Assembly (NCBI GenBank): GCA_018222835.1
Contig: JAAEZN010000003.1
Location: 27,920 to 91,919, forward strand
DNA length: 64,000 bases
Direction of reading: 5' to 3'
From: Algicola sp.
GTDB lineage: Bacteria > Bacteroidota > Bacteroidia > Flavobacteriales > Flavobacteriaceae
Below the pieces are notes generated by a model that ran no database searches, was not told the origin of the DNA, and was given only the letters and a program-made list of their open reading frames with translations. Shown here piece by piece: positions 17,406-26,743 of the stretch (positions within the stretch are counted from its first letter, which is position 1; every line of letters begins with the position of its first letter). The position numbers were made by a program, and so were the translations under genes.

Positions 17406-18656
17406 ATGAGGATATTTAAGTTTGGAGGGGCATCCGTTAAAGATGCTGATGCGGTTAAAAACTTGGTCAACGTACTACAAGAGGTGGGCCATAAAGATAC
17501 CTTGGTAGTGGTATCGGCCATGGGAAAAATGACCAATGCCATGGAAAAGGTTGTAGAATCCTATTTTAACGATAAAAATAAAGTACAGGAATCCGTTCAA
17601 GAAGTTGTTGAGTATCACCACAAAATAGTTTCGGAGCTATTTAAAAGTTCCGATCATCCAGTATATGAAAAATTGAAAGGGCTATTTGACGAGGTCAAAG
17701 GTTTCTTGGCTTGGAACAAGTCCCCCAAATATGCTTTTGTTTACGATCAGGTTGTTTGTTATGGCGAACTGTTATCCACAACAATTGTAAGTGCTTATTT
17801 AAACGAGATAGGTATTGCCAATACATGGTTGGATGTTCGTACTTTGATAAAGACCGATGCCAATTACAGGGACGCCCAAGTAAACTGGGAGCGAACCCAA
17901 CAGCAAGTGGATTCACTTATAGATGTGTCCAAACTGAACATTACCCAAGGTTTTTTAGGCAGTGACGACAATAATTTTACTACCACATTAGGTAGGGAAG
18001 GTTCGGATTATTCGGCAGCAATTTTGGCATATTGCCTCAATGCCGAATCGGTGACTATTTGGAAAGATGTGCCCGGGGTTTTGAATGCCGATCCTCGGAA
18101 TTTTGAGGAAACACATTTGTTGGAAAAAATCTCGTACCGCGAAGCCATTGAGCTGGCTTTTTACGGAGCATCTGTAATTCACCCTAAAACCTTACAACCT
18201 TTACAACGGAAAGAGATACCCTTACAAGTTAAATCGTTTGTAAAGCCCAAGGATAAAGGGACCATAGTTGGAAAAGGAAATGGCATAGAACCAAAAATCC
18301 CATGTTTCATTGTAAAAAGGAATCAGGTTTTGTTAAAACTGTCGTCGCTCGACTTTTCTTTTATTGTCGAGGATAACATCAGTGAAATCTTTAAGCTCTT
18401 CCACGATCATCGACTTAAGGTAGATCTTATCCAAAATTCGGCAATCAGTTTTTCGGTTTGTTTGGACAACAAGTTCCGTGGGCTTAAGCCATTGTTGGAA
18501 GAATTAAAACGTAAGTTCAAAGTGGTGTGCCACGAGGATGTTTCACTATATACCATACGTCATTTTAACAGCGATTCGGTCAAATCGTTACAAAATGGGA
18601 AATCGGTTTTGGTGGAGCAAAGAGGCAAGGAAACGGTTCAACTTGTTGTTAAATAA
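17406..18656 (+). CDS. Aspartate kinase (monofunctional, short form)
   Basis: The protein has 416 aa. It catalyses phosphorylation of aspartate, the entry into lysine/threonine/methionine and diaminopimelate synthesis. The catalytic start KFGGAS is at residues 5-10 and the nucleotide-binding region TTLGREGSDYSAAIL is near 200. PGVLNADPRNF and FYGASVIHPKTLQPL are the other diagnostic blocks. After about residue 290 only a compact regulatory region remains (LLKLSSLDFSFI; RLKVDLIQNSAISFS), in keeping with a reduced ACT part as seen in flavobacterial paralogues. It lies 24 nt after the GNAT gene. Which end product regulates it cannot be told. Confidence 0.88.
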   Translation: MRIFKFGGASVKDADAVKNLVNVLQEVGHKDTLVVVSAMGKMTNAMEKVVESYFNDKNKVQESVQEVVEYHHKIVSELFKSSDHPVYEKLKGLFDEVKGFLAWNKSPKYAFVYDQVVCYGELLSTTIVSAYLNEIGIANTWLDVRTLIKTDANYRDAQVNWERTQQQVDSLIDVSKLNITQGFLGSDDNNFTTTLGREGSDYSAAILAYCLNAESVTIWKDVPGVLNADPRNFEETHLLEKISYREAIELAFYGASVIHPKTLQPLQRKEIPLQVKSFVKPKDKGTIVGKGNGIEPKIPCFIVKRNQVLLKLSSLDFSFIVEDNISEIFKLFHDHRLKVDLIQNSAISFSVCLDNKFRGLKPLLEELKRKFKVVCHEDVSLYTIRHFNSDSVKSLQNGKSVLVEQRGKETVQLVVK

Positions 18657-18734
18657 GAATTTGGGGATAATATTGGGTCAAAAAGGGCAATAGGCTTAAT
18701 TTTCTATCTTTACCGTACCTAAATATTATTTTTT

Positions 18735-20555
18735 ATGGGCTTGGTTTCTGCTAAAGAGGTGGCAAAAGTTATCCATCTGGACAAATATGGCTTTCTGGGC
18801 ACATTTGTAGGATGGCTTTTAATGGTGGCCACAAAGATTAGCACCATCAATAGATTTTATGATAAAAACAAGAATCTTTCGGGACCCGAGTTTCTTGATG
18901 CTATTTTGGAACATTACGAAATCGATTTTGAGATTCCGGAAGAGGATATAAAACGATTGCCCAAGTCCGGTCCTTACATTACCATTAGCAACCATCCGTT
19001 GGGAGGTGTAGATGGGGTGCTATTACTAAAACTACTTTTGAAAGAAAGACCCGATTTTAAGATAATCGCCAACTTTTTGTTGCACCGAATCGAGCCCTTG
19101 AAACCTTATATTATGCCAGTGAACCCTTTTGAAAATCATAAGGAGGCCAAGAGCAGTATTATAGGTTTTAAAAATGCGCTGAAACATTTAAGGGATGGTC
19201 ATCCATTGGGTATTTTTCCGGCTGGGGAGGTCTCTACCTATCGCGATGGCCGTTTGGTGGTGGACAGGCCGTGGGAGGAAGCTGCCATAAAACTCATCAG
19301 AAAAGCAGAAGTCCCCGTAGTTCCCATATATTTTCATGCCAGGAACAGTCATTTGTTTTATCGTTTGTCCAAAATTGACGATGTATTCCGAACAGCCAAA
19401 TTGCCTTCGGAGCTAACATCGCAAAGCAGGCGGCCCATTAAAGTCAGAATAGGCCAGCCCATATCCGTAAGCACGCAAAATGAAGAGGAAACCTTGGAGG
19501 ACTTTGCTGAGTTGTTGCGAAAAAAAACCTATTTGTTGGCCAACGTTTTTGAAAAAGAACGGTTCTTGGACAAAGTCCCCACATCTTTAAAAATTCCGAA
19601 ACCGCCAAAAAAGATAGCAACTGCGATAAATGCCAAAGTACTGGAAGGTGAAATCGACAAATTACGGAAAAAGGACTGCCGTATGCTCGAGAGTAAAAAT
19701 TATGAGGTGTTTTTGGCCCAGGCCAAGGACATGCCTTTTTGTTTAAATGAAATCGGTCGTCAGCGCGAGGTAACCTTTAGAGAAGTAGGTGAGGGCACTA
19801 ACAATGCCATTGATTTGGATAAGTTTGATTCATATTACCATCATTTGTTTTTGTGGGACAATGATAATAAGACCATAGTTGGGGCCTACAGAATGGGTTT
19901 GGGCTCCGATATTTTTAAAACATATGGGATAGATGGTTTTTATCTTCAAGACCTTTTTCGCTTTGAACCGGAACTGTACGGTATGATGGAGAAATCCATT
20001 GAAATGGGAAGGGCTTATATCGTAAAAGAGTATCAGCAAAAGCCCATGCCGCTATTTTTACTTTGGAAAGGAATCGTGCATACGACCTTAAGACACCCAG
20101 AACACAAATATTTAATTGGCGGGGTCAGCATTAGCAATCAGTTTTCCAATTTTTCCAAATCCCTGATGATAGAGTTCATGAAATCCAACTACTGGGATCC
20201 TTATGTGGCACAGTACATCAGACCTAAAAAAGAGTTCAAGGTAAAACTGAATGATGCCGACAAGGAGTTTGTGTTCGATGAGACCCAGGCCGATTTGAAC
20301 AAGTTTGACAAATTGATCAGCGAAGTGGAGCCGGGCAGTTTAAGGTTGCCGGTTTTAATAAAAAAATATATAAAGCAAAACGCAAAAGTGGTTGCCTTTA
20401 ATGTGGATCCCTTGTTCAATAACTCGGTGGATGGACTAATGTACATCCGAATTGCGGATTTGCCGGAGAGTACGGTAAAACCGGTAATGGAGGAATTTCA
20501 AGCTGAGTTGGAGCGAAAAGTGGCAGAAGGTAACGGAAATGTAGAAGTAAATTAG
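18735..20555 (+). CDS. PlsC-type acyltransferase fused to a GNAT N-acyltransferase
   Basis: The protein has 606 aa. The first half is a lysophospholipid acyltransferase: the HxxxxD-like box is in SNHPLGGVDG (about 85-94) and FPAGEVSTY (about 160) is the second motif. The second half, from about residue 330 (FREVGEGTNNAIDLDKFD, FLWDNDNKTIVGAYRMG, EMGRAYIVKEYQQ), is an OlsB/hemolysin-type N-acyltransferase that uses acyl-ACP. Fusions of this kind make acylated amino-acid lipids: N-acylation then O-acylation, as in ornithine or related aminolipids of Bacteroidota. It is probably attached to the inner membrane face. Its last codons overlap the end of the converging GNAT gene by 4 bp. Confidence 0.85.
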   Translation: MGLVSAKEVAKVIHLDKYGFLGTFVGWLLMVATKISTINRFYDKNKNLSGPEFLDAILEHYEIDFEIPEEDIKRLPKSGPYITISNHPLGGVDGVLLLKLLLKERPDFKIIANFLLHRIEPLKPYIMPVNPFENHKEAKSSIIGFKNALKHLRDGHPLGIFPAGEVSTYRDGRLVVDRPWEEAAIKLIRKAEVPVVPIYFHARNSHLFYRLSKIDDVFRTAKLPSELTSQSRRPIKVRIGQPISVSTQNEEETLEDFAELLRKKTYLLANVFEKERFLDKVPTSLKIPKPPKKIATAINAKVLEGEIDKLRKKDCRMLESKNYEVFLAQAKDMPFCLNEIGRQREVTFREVGEGTNNAIDLDKFDSYYHHLFLWDNDNKTIVGAYRMGLGSDIFKTYGIDGFYLQDLFRFEPELYGMMEKSIEMGRAYIVKEYQQKPMPLFLLWKGIVHTTLRHPEHKYLIGGVSISNQFSNFSKSLMIEFMKSNYWDPYVAQYIRPKKEFKVKLNDADKEFVFDETQADLNKFDKLISEVEPGSLRLPVLIKKYIKQNAKVVAFNVDPLFNNSVDGLMYIRIADLPESTVKPVMEEFQAELERKVAEGNGNVEVN

Positions 20556-21043
20556 TCCTTGCCTACAGAATTACTGCGTTTTTCGAACAACAGGTTGTCT
20601 TTCCAAACACCATTGACCTTGCCTATTCGTTCACGTTTACCTATATAGCGAAAGCCGACTTTTTCGTGCAGTTTTATACTTGCCGTATTCTCAGGAAATA
20701 TTCCAGATTGAATGGTCCAAAATCCTGCTTTTTCACTTTCAGTGATTAATTGTAGCATCAATAATTTGCCAACGCCCTTTCCACGACTTAAATGGGCAAT
20801 ATAAACACTGACTTCGCCGACCCCTCCGTACACACACCTACTGGAGACCGGTGAAAGCGCTGCCCAACCCATAATTATGCCATCTTGTTCGGCGACTAAA
20901 CGACATTCTTTTATATGCGCTTTGTTCCATTGCTCATGGGAAGGTGATTGCGTTTCAAAAGTGGCAAATCCTGTGGAAATTCCTTCCAGATATATTCGGG
21001 ATACATCGCTCCAATCCGAGGGTTGCATGTTTCGCACTTTCAT
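20552..21043 (-). CDS. GNAT family N-acetyltransferase (phosphinothricin acetyltransferase-like)
   Basis: The protein has 163 aa. MKVRNMQPSDWSDVSRIYLEGI and ATFETQSPSHEQWNKAH match the PAT/YwnH branch; SVYIAHLSRGKGVGKLLM gives the acetyl-CoA loop (RGKGVG), and LHEKVGFRYIG is motif B. PAT enzymes acetylate the amino group of small amino acids or analogues, such as methionine sulfone; the natural substrate is not known. The gene converges on the PlsC-GNAT gene (stops overlap by 4 bp) and lies downstream of a terminator that isolates it from the next minus-strand gene. Confidence 0.85.
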   Translation of the reverse strand: MKVRNMQPSDWSDVSRIYLEGISTGFATFETQSPSHEQWNKAHIKECRLVAEQDGIIMGWAALSPVSSRCVYGGVGEVSVYIAHLSRGKGVGKLLMLQLITESEKAGFWTIQSGIFPENTASIKLHEKVGFRYIGKRERIGKVNGVWKDNLLFEKRSNSVGKD

Positions 21044-21088
21044 GAATGTAATAGTTTATCCATTGTAATATTACGATTAACAGCACTA

Positions 21089-21119
21089 TAAAAAAAGCCA
21101 GATACTTCTCTGGCTTTTA
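21089..21119 (-). terminator. Terminator after the DUF4870-like gene
   Basis: On the minus strand AGCCAGA and TCTGGCT (arms 21109-21115 and 21096-21102) form a 7-bp stem with a 6-nt loop, followed by TTTTTTT. It lies 10-40 bp past the stop of the DUF4870-like gene. Confidence 0.85.
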
Positions 21120-21127
21120 CAAAAATA

Positions 21128-21514
21128 TTATAGGCTTTTGAACCAGTTCTGGAAATATTCGCCTACAAGGAATACAGGTTTTTGGTTACCATTGATGGCA
21201 CCGATCAAACTCATGATCCAAAAAACAAAGACGATAAGAATTCCAATAATATTGATGATAGGTATAATGCCCAATACAAAACCGATTAGGAAAATACCCA
21301 AGGTCTGCCTAACATAAAAAGAACCTAGCTCTGTTTTGTTGCTACTGTTCATTATTATGGCAATGATCCATCCAATCAAGGTTAAGTGGGCAACAATTGC
21401 CACCGTTTTACCACTTTCAGGGTTAGCTGGGTCAAACGCTTCTTTTACATCTTCTTTAAATTCTTTGGCAGCTTCTTCTGCTTTGTCTCCAAAGTCCTTT
21501 TTTTCTTCTGACAT
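21128..21514 (-). CDS. Small DUF4870/Tic20-like membrane protein
   Basis: The protein has 128 aa. A charged N-terminal 35 residues (KKDFGDKAEEAAKEFKEDVKEAFD) resembles a CsbD- or apolipophorin-like amphipathic helix, followed by three hydrophobic segments: VAIVAHLTLIGWIIAIIM, LGIFLIGFVLGIIPII and a third IGILIVFVFWIMSLIGAI. The core HLTLIGWIIAI...VRQTLGIF fits the DUF4870 pattern. No function is known for this family. It is monocistronic with its own terminator. Confidence 0.75.
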   Translation of the reverse strand: MSEEKKDFGDKAEEAAKEFKEDVKEAFDPANPESGKTVAIVAHLTLIGWIIAIIMNSSNKTELGSFYVRQTLGIFLIGFVLGIIPIINIIGILIVFVFWIMSLIGAINGNQKPVFLVGEYFQNWFKSL

Positions 21515-21567
21515 GTTTATTTAATGTGTTGGTTAATGAGGGTTAAAAGTAGCAAATAAATCAATAC

Positions 21568-21954
21568 CTATTGAAAAGCTTTATCAAAAGGTTCCCATAG
21601 TTCCAACTTGTTTCCTTCCGGATCCAATATCCAACCAAATTTCCCGTATTCGTATTCCTCTATTTCACCTACCACGGTAACACCTTCTTCCTTTAGGATC
21701 TTGAGCAGTTCTTCTAAATTTTCAACCCTAAAGTTCATCATAAACTGCTTTTCACTAGGCTTGAAATATTCGGTTTTTTCATCCATAGGGCTCCATTGCG
21801 TGGAGCAATCATTTCCTTCCTTGTCCTTCCACCAGAACGTACAACCGTATTGGTCGGTATTTAGTCCCAGATGGTTTTTATACCAATCCTTGATTTTGTT
21901 GGGGTCCTTGCTTTTAAAGAAAAAGCCACCCAGCCCGGTTACTCTATTTTTCAT
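21568..21954 (-). CDS. VOC family (glyoxalase/bleomycin-resistance fold) protein
   Basis: I place the start at 21954 (MKNRVTGLGGFFF), giving 128 aa; the frame runs 60 nt further but into the preceding gene. Its ATG overlaps the TGA of that gene (ATGA), so translation is coupled. The two beta-alpha-beta-beta-beta modules are GGFFFKSKDPNKIKDWYKNHLGL and the second half ending YGKFGWILDPEGNKLELWEP, the usual metal Glu region. VOC proteins include dioxygenases, lyases and resistance proteins; no specific substrate can be proposed. Confidence 0.85.
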   Translation of the reverse strand: MKNRVTGLGGFFFKSKDPNKIKDWYKNHLGLNTDQYGCTFWWKDKEGNDCSTQWSPMDEKTEYFKPSEKQFMMNFRVENLEELLKILKEEGVTVVGEIEEYEYGKFGWILDPEGNKLELWEPFDKAFQ

Positions 21955-22409
21955 GATTTCCTGATGTTTTTTTCGTACAGTGCGATCCATTGCTCCGGAG
22001 TTATTTTTTGACAAAGCTCAGCAATAAGATCATAAGGTATTTTGTTAATGTTCTTAAATCGGATACAGCTTTTACCCATGTCCAATTTGGTGTCCACATG
22101 TTTGGGATATTGGGCAACAAACCAATTATGCAACTTTTTGTCCGCATAGATTCCGGAATGGTAAAGCGCTACAAAGTTTTTTTGTGATGCAATATTGATA
22201 AAGGGCAAGGGCAATTTTGGATCTACATGATATCCATTTGGATATATGGAATGGGGCACTACATACCCGATCATCTTATAATTGATGCATTCCTCGAAGC
22301 CCGAAGGGAGATTACTCTTTATGGATTCTCGGAGTCGGGAGAGTGCCTGTTTTCGTTCTTTGGGCAGTTTTTCAATGTATTTGTCCGGTGTTTTGGCATC
22401 TATGGTCAT
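21951..22409 (-). CDS. DUF1801 family (YdhG/IolC-like fold) protein
   Basis: The protein has 152 aa. MTIDAKTPDKYIEKLPKERK, FEECINYKMIGYVVP, PFINIASQKNFVALYHSGIY and CIRFKNINKIPYDLI match DUF1801. The family is common and of unknown activity. It is the upstream member of a two-gene unit with the VOC protein, with a 4-bp stop/start overlap. Its ATG is about 57 bp past the stop of the 2-hydroxyacid dehydrogenase gene on the same strand. Confidence 0.85.
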   Translation of the reverse strand: MTIDAKTPDKYIEKLPKERKQALSRLRESIKSNLPSGFEECINYKMIGYVVPHSIYPNGYHVDPKLPLPFINIASQKNFVALYHSGIYADKKLHNWFVAQYPKHVDTKLDMGKSCIRFKNINKIPYDLIAELCQKITPEQWIALYEKNIRKS

Positions 22410-22466
22410 ATCTTATCAATTTTAAGAATTGCCAGAGCCAAAAGTGTATGGAAAAGGCTTATAAAG

Positions 22467-23399
22467 TTAACAAAATCTCTTTTTGATTTTGTCAACAATG
22501 GTCTGAGCCAATTTTTCCTTGCTTTCCACCGTCCATCCTGCAACATGCGGAGTCAGTAGAACATTGTTTGCCTTGCGCAGGTATTTGAATGCTTTGGGTT
22601 TTTGGGCAAACATGTTTTCAAAGGACTTTTTCTCGTATTCCAATACATCCAGTCCAGCGCCAAGTACTTTGCCCGATTTCAGGCCATCGACCAAATCCTT
22701 GGTCACTACACATTTGCCACGAGCAGTATTCAATAGCCAAAATGGTTTGTGGAATGCCTCGATAAATGTCGAATTTACCATGCCAGTGGTTTCCTCGGTC
22801 TGTGGAACGTGTAAGCTGACCACATCTGAGCGTTGCTGAAACTCCATGATTCCGACCTGACGCGCATTTTCATCTCCAACTCCTCCAATAATATCGTAGC
22901 AGATAACCTCAACATCGAAACCCTTTAATTTTTCAGCAAACGCCTTGCCCATATTGCCATAGCCAATAATACCAATGGTTTTCCCTTCCAGTTCAAAGCC
23001 CCTGTTTTGTTCGCGTTTCCATTTGCCTTTTCGGACTTGACGGTCGGCCTTGCACATTTGGTTCATTAAAGAGAGCAACATCCCCAAGGTGTGTTCGCCC
23101 ACAGCATTGCGGTTCCCTTCTGGGGCAGAAGCCATAAAAATACCTTTGAACTTGGCATGCTCCGTGTCAATATTTTCTAATCCGGCACCGACCCTGCCAA
23201 TAAATTTGAGGTTGGTGGCCTTATCTAAAAATTGCTGGTCTATGGTAAACCTACTTCGGATAATGATTCCATCGTATAAATGGATTTTTTTTTCGACTTC
23301 TTCTTTGGTCGATGTGTAATCTTCATCATTTTGAAATCCGAGCTCGGCAAATTGTTCAATTAGCAGCTCATGGTTGGTGTCTAGGTGGAGAACTTTCAT
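22467..23399 (-). CDS. D-2-hydroxyacid dehydrogenase (3-phosphoglycerate dehydrogenase-like)
   Basis: The protein has 310 aa, without a C-terminal ACT domain. The NAD-binding motif is GIIGYGNMGKAFAEKL, the substrate strand has RVGAGLENID, and NTARGK and TPHVAGWTVES carry the conserved Arg, Glu and His of the catalytic set. Family members reduce 2-keto acids or oxidise 3-phosphoglycerate in serine synthesis; the short form without regulatory domain is common in Bacteroidota and is often named SerA-like. The context gives no serC neighbour, so the substrate stays open. Confidence 0.87.
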   Translation of the reverse strand: MKVLHLDTNHELLIEQFAELGFQNDEDYTSTKEEVEKKIHLYDGIIIRSRFTIDQQFLDKATNLKFIGRVGAGLENIDTEHAKFKGIFMASAPEGNRNAVGEHTLGMLLSLMNQMCKADRQVRKGKWKREQNRGFELEGKTIGIIGYGNMGKAFAEKLKGFDVEVICYDIIGGVGDENARQVGIMEFQQRSDVVSLHVPQTEETTGMVNSTFIEAFHKPFWLLNTARGKCVVTKDLVDGLKSGKVLGAGLDVLEYEKKSFENMFAQKPKAFKYLRKANNVLLTPHVAGWTVESKEKLAQTIVDKIKKRFC

Positions 23400-23417
23400 G
23401 AATCAAATATAAAATTC

Positions 23418-23783
23418 CTAGATTTTTGGATAGTGGGTTTGTGTTTTTTCGTGCTGGACATTTCCAGTATGGGCGGTGCTCAATTTTTCAAAAAGGAGCA
23501 CTTGTACCTCTTCGCCGTTTTTTGTCTTGGGATTATGTTCCACTCCTTTGGGAACTACAATAATTTCCCCTTCGTTCACTACTTCGGTCCTATCACGAAA
23601 TTGCATGTAGAGTGTTCCCTTGATTACTTGGAACAATTCATCTTCATTTTCGTGGGCATGCCAAACAAACTCACCTTGTAATTTGGCCAAAAGTACCTGC
23701 ATGTCGTCCACAATGGCAATTTGGTGAGGATGCCATTGTTTAGTGAATTCTGCGTGCTTTTCTTTTAGGTTGATTGATGTCAT
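23418..23783 (-). CDS. Cupin domain protein
   Basis: The protein has 121 aa, one cupin barrel. Metal ligands are in FVWHAHENEDELFQVIKG (motif 1, His-His-Glu) and VVPKGVEHNPKT (motif 2, with the last His). Small cupins of this sort range from isomerases to dioxygenases. It lies 9 nt after mgtE and 18 nt before the dehydrogenase gene, so it is probably part of the long minus-strand transcript. No substrate is suggested by context. Confidence 0.85.
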   Translation of the reverse strand: MTSINLKEKHAEFTKQWHPHQIAIVDDMQVLLAKLQGEFVWHAHENEDELFQVIKGTLYMQFRDRTEVVNEGEIIVVPKGVEHNPKTKNGEEVQVLLFEKLSTAHTGNVQHEKTQTHYPKI

Positions 23784-23792
23784 AAGAAGGTT

Positions 23793-25145
23793 TTAAATCC
23801 CCAAAATCAGTTTTGCTATCCAAAAATAGATCAAGATCCCAAAGATATCGTTGCTTGTGGTAATAAACGGACCGGTAGCGATTGCCGGGTCTATATTTCT
23901 TTTATGAAGGAACAAAGGAATAAATGTGCCGATCAATCCGGCTACCACTATTACAACAACAAGTGATAGGGAAATGGCCAAAGCGGTGGTAAAGGCATCT
24001 TTCCAGATCCAAGTAAACAGTAAAAGTAAAATCGCAAGTATAAATCCATTGAGCAAGGCCAAAAGCATTTCTTTTAAAAGATGGTTTCTCATGCTTCCTT
24101 TTAGATCGTCGTTTGCGAGACCTTGCACTACTATGGCGCTGGACTGTACCCCGACATTTCCGGCCATCGCAGCAATTAGTGGAGTAAAAAAGAAAAGAAT
24201 GGCATGATTTCTAATCATATCTTCAAAAGTTCCCATAATGGCTGCTGCGCCAAGGCCTCCAAAAAGGCCCAATATTAACCATGGGAGCCTAGCCCGTGTG
24301 AGTACCCAAATGCTATCGCTTACTTCAACACCTTGCGAAATACCTGCCGCCATTTGGTAATCCTTATCGGCTTCTTCACGTATCACATCTACAATATCAT
24401 CGATGGTAATGCGCCCGACCAAACGCCCGATTTCATCAACCACTGGTATGGCCTCCAAATCGTATTTGGACATAATCCTGGCAACTTCCTCACCCTTTTC
24501 GTTCACATTTACGGAATCCACTTTTGGTATATAAATACCTTTTATATGACTTTTGGCAGGGGCGGTGAGCAAATCTTTTAGGGATAATCTTCCTTTTAGC
24601 TTGCCTTCGTCGTCCACAACATAAATGGAATGTACGCGGGTAACGTTTTCTGCTTGTGCTCGCATTTCCTTAACGCAGGAGGTTACGGTCCAATTCTCGT
24701 TTACCTTTACCAACTCCTTGGCCATAAGTCCACCGGCAGAGTCTTCCTCGTAACGCAAAAGGTCCACAATGTCCTTGGCGTGTTCCCGGTCTTCTATCTC
24801 GGAGATGACTTCTTGTACGATCTCTTTGGGAAGCTCGTTGATAATATCTGCGGCATCGTCCGTATCCAACTCCGATAACTCTCCGGCAATTTCCTTGGCA
24901 GTCAGGTTTTTAAGTACGGCTTCTCGAATATCCTCGTGCATTTCGGCAAGGATGTCCGATGTTTTTTCACTGTCAAGAAGTTTTATCAGGTAGGTGGCCT
25001 CATCAACCTCGAGCTCGTCCGCTATTTCCGCAATATCGGCATAGTGGAACTCCTTCATTATGGTTTGGAGCTCGCCATTGTTTTTGTTGGCGATCAGTTC
25101 CCTGATTCCATCTAAAAGGTCGTCTGTAAGTTTAAACGGGGTCAT
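23793..25145 (-). CDS. mgtE: Magnesium transporter MgtE
   Basis: The protein has 450 aa. It is a Mg2+-gated Mg2+ channel of the inner membrane. The MgtE N domain fills residues 1-130 ([17 protein letters not shown]), two CBS domains occupy about 135-260 ([40 protein letters not shown]), and five membrane helices follow from about 280, with the pore region [19 protein letters not shown]. It starts inside the end of rsmA (14-bp overlap), so the two are translated from one message. Confidence 0.94.
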   Translation of the reverse strand: MTPFKLTDDLLDGIRELIANKNNGELQTIMKEFHYADIAEIADELEVDEATYLIKLLDSEKTSDILAEMHEDIREAVLKNLTAKEIAGELSELDTDDAADIINELPKEIVQEVISEIEDREHAKDIVDLLRYEEDSAGGLMAKELVKVNENWTVTSCVKEMRAQAENVTRVHSIYVVDDEGKLKGRLSLKDLLTAPAKSHIKGIYIPKVDSVNVNEKGEEVARIMSKYDLEAIPVVDEIGRLVGRITIDDIVDVIREEADKDYQMAAGISQGVEVSDSIWVLTRARLPWLILGLFGGLGAAAIMGTFEDMIRNHAILFFFTPLIAAMAGNVGVQSSAIVVQGLANDDLKGSMRNHLLKEMLLALLNGFILAILLLLFTWIWKDAFTTALAISLSLVVVIVVAGLIGTFIPLFLHKRNIDPAIATGPFITTSNDIFGILIYFWIAKLILGI

Positions 25146-26004
25146 TGGCTATCTTCTGTGTCAACGTTATAAAATCGGCCACACTAAGCTGTTCCGGGCG
25201 TTGGTCAAAGATAGTATTCTCTTTTAGATTATCGGAAAGGTTAAAGATTTTAAGACTGTTGCGGATTGTTTTTCGCCTTTGGTTAAAAGCTGTTTTTACC
25301 ACTTTAAAGAAAAGACGCTCGTCGCAGGGGAGGTTCAATTCTTTTTTTCTGGTCAACCTCAACACACCAGAATCCACCTTTGGTGGAGGGTCAAAAACCC
25401 CGGGAGGAACAGTAAATAGATATTCGGCATCGTAATAAGCTTGTACCAATACGGATAAGATACCGTAGGTTTTACTGCCTGGTGTTTCACAGATTCGTTT
25501 GGCGACTTCTTTTTGGAACATACCGGAAAACTCGGGAATTTGCTGTCGCATTTCCAGCATCTTAAAAACTATCTGACTGGAAATATTGTATGGAAAATTT
25601 CCGGTAATGGCAAATTGCTCATCTCCGTACAGTTGTGTTAGGTCGAACTTGAGAAAATCCGCCTCGATAATATTGAGGCGATTGTTGTTTTTTAAAATCG
25701 AAGCGTACTCCAATGGGAAACTGTGGTTTAGGTAAACAACGGATTCCTCATCAAGGTCCATGGCCACAAGATCCAAATCCCTTTGAAGCAAATATTTGGT
25801 CAGTACACCCATGCCCGGGCCTATTTCCAGTACATTTTTGTAGCCATCCAACGATAGTGTTTCAGCAATTTTTTTTGCAACGGACTCATCTTTTAAAAAA
25901 TGTTGTCCTAAGTGCTTTTTTGCTTTTACTGCACCATCTATTTGTTCATGCTTTTGAGAATGATGGTTTCCGTTGGCGTATTTTTTTCTTTTCTTTTTGG
26001 ACAC
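25132..26004 (-). CDS. rsmA: 16S rRNA (adenine-1518/1519-N6)-dimethyltransferase
   Basis: The protein has 290 aa if read from a GTG codon at 26004. KsgA enzymes dimethylate two adjacent adenosines near the 3' end of 16S rRNA. The core begins [10 protein letters not shown] near residue 28; the SAM motif is [14 protein letters not shown] near 57 and the catalytic NFPY near 134. The first 25 residues are a basic stretch ([20 protein letters not shown]) not needed by the family, so the true start may be internal, although no in-frame ATG is available before AKKHLGQH. It overlaps mgtE and follows the GGCT gene by 18 nt. Confidence 0.94.
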   Translation of the reverse strand: MSKKKRKKYANGNHHSQKHEQIDGAVKAKKHLGQHFLKDESVAKKIAETLSLDGYKNVLEIGPGMGVLTKYLLQRDLDLVAMDLDEESVVYLNHSFPLEYASILKNNNRLNIIEADFLKFDLTQLYGDEQFAITGNFPYNISSQIVFKMLEMRQQIPEFSGMFQKEVAKRICETPGSKTYGILSVLVQAYYDAEYLFTVPPGVFDPPPKVDSGVLRLTRKKELNLPCDERLFFKVVKTAFNQRRKTIRNSLKIFNLSDNLKENTIFDQRPEQLSVADFITLTQKIANDPV

Positions 26005-26022
26005 TACGGGTTTTTTTGCAAG

Positions 26023-26331
26023 TTAGTTGGAATTTTCGATATACATCCAAGCTCGAAGCCCGGATTCCAAAGAGAACTTTTCTCGTTTGTAGGCACTGGT
26101 TTCATAAATGTCCGCTTTTTTTAGGTCAGATTCATTAACCTTATAAACCATACCTATTACTTTATCTTTTGGATCGTCGGTTGCAATTACCAGTGGATAA
26201 CGACCGTAAATGGCATTTTCAATTTTCTTGAAGCCTAACAGAGCATTCTTTTTGCCCGGTAACAAACGGCCAAAAACATACTTCTGCACCTGTGGGTCTT
26301 GCAGGGTTCCATAGGAAAAGAGGTATTCCAA
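26023..26331 (-). CDS. Gamma-glutamylcyclotransferase-like (AIG2 fold) protein
   Basis: The protein has 102 aa and appears to begin with TTG (LEYLFSYGTLQDPQVQ). The stop of the preceding gene lies only 3 nt upstream, so no earlier start is possible, and the conserved YGTL loop follows immediately. Glu in YETSAYKREKF could be the catalytic acid. The fold acts on gamma-glutamyl amines or dipeptides; the substrate is unknown. It sits in a tight run with the DUF4286 gene upstream and rsmA-mgtE downstream and is probably translated by coupling. Confidence 0.82.
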   Translation of the reverse strand: MEYLFSYGTLQDPQVQKYVFGRLLPGKKNALLGFKKIENAIYGRYPLVIATDDPKDKVIGMVYKVNESDLKKADIYETSAYKREKFSLESGLRAWMYIENSN

Positions 26332-26334
26332 TGG

Positions 26335-26652
26335 TTAAGGTGTTTGTTGGCTTACAACCTCCAGCTCGGTTCTAAAAGCAACAAATTTATTGGGAAACAT
26401 TTTCTGCGCTTCGGCTCGTAAACGATCGGCATCCTCTTTGTAATAGGCTTCCAAAGTGGTTCTGTCCTGTGTGGTATATTGTATGGAATAGGTTATGCCT
26501 CCCATGTCCTCCTCTACCAATACTTTTACCATTTTAGCATGCGAAAATTTGCCCGTTGCCAACATATTCGGAACGTGTTTGTCCTTCATCCAGTCCAACC
26601 ATTGGTCGTGCACACTATCATCTATATTTATGGTAACATTGTATATGAGCAT
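26335..26652 (-). CDS. DUF4286 family protein
   Basis: The protein has 105 aa, with no signal or membrane segment. MLIYNVTINIDDSVHDQWLDWMK, then HVPNMLATGKF and GITYSIQYTT, fit DUF4286, a ferredoxin-like (dimeric alpha-beta barrel) family of unknown role that is very often next to rsmA/ksgA in Bacteroidota. It opens the DUF4286-GGCT-rsmA-mgtE-cupin run. Two TTACTGTAA palindromes spaced exactly 21 bp lie just upstream. Confidence 0.82.
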   Translation of the reverse strand: MLIYNVTINIDDSVHDQWLDWMKDKHVPNMLATGKFSHAKMVKVLVEEDMGGITYSIQYTTQDRTTLEAYYKEDADRLRAEAQKMFPNKFVAFRTELEVVSQQTP

Positions 26653-26681
26653 TTGCTTTTTTGATTTCTTTTTGGGTGAAA

Positions 26682-26711
26682 TTACTGTAATTTTTGAGAA
26701 ATTTACTGTAA
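26682..26711. promoter_or_regulatory. Pair of TTACTGTAA palindromes, possible operator
   Basis: TTACTGTAA occurs at 26682-26690 and again at 26703-26711, with centres 21 bp apart, that is two helical turns. Both lie within 60 bp of the DUF4286 start in the only gap before the rsmA operon. The regulator is unknown. Confidence 0.4.
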
Positions 26712-26743
26712 GATTCGGGCTTTCACTGGAATCACAAGATCAA

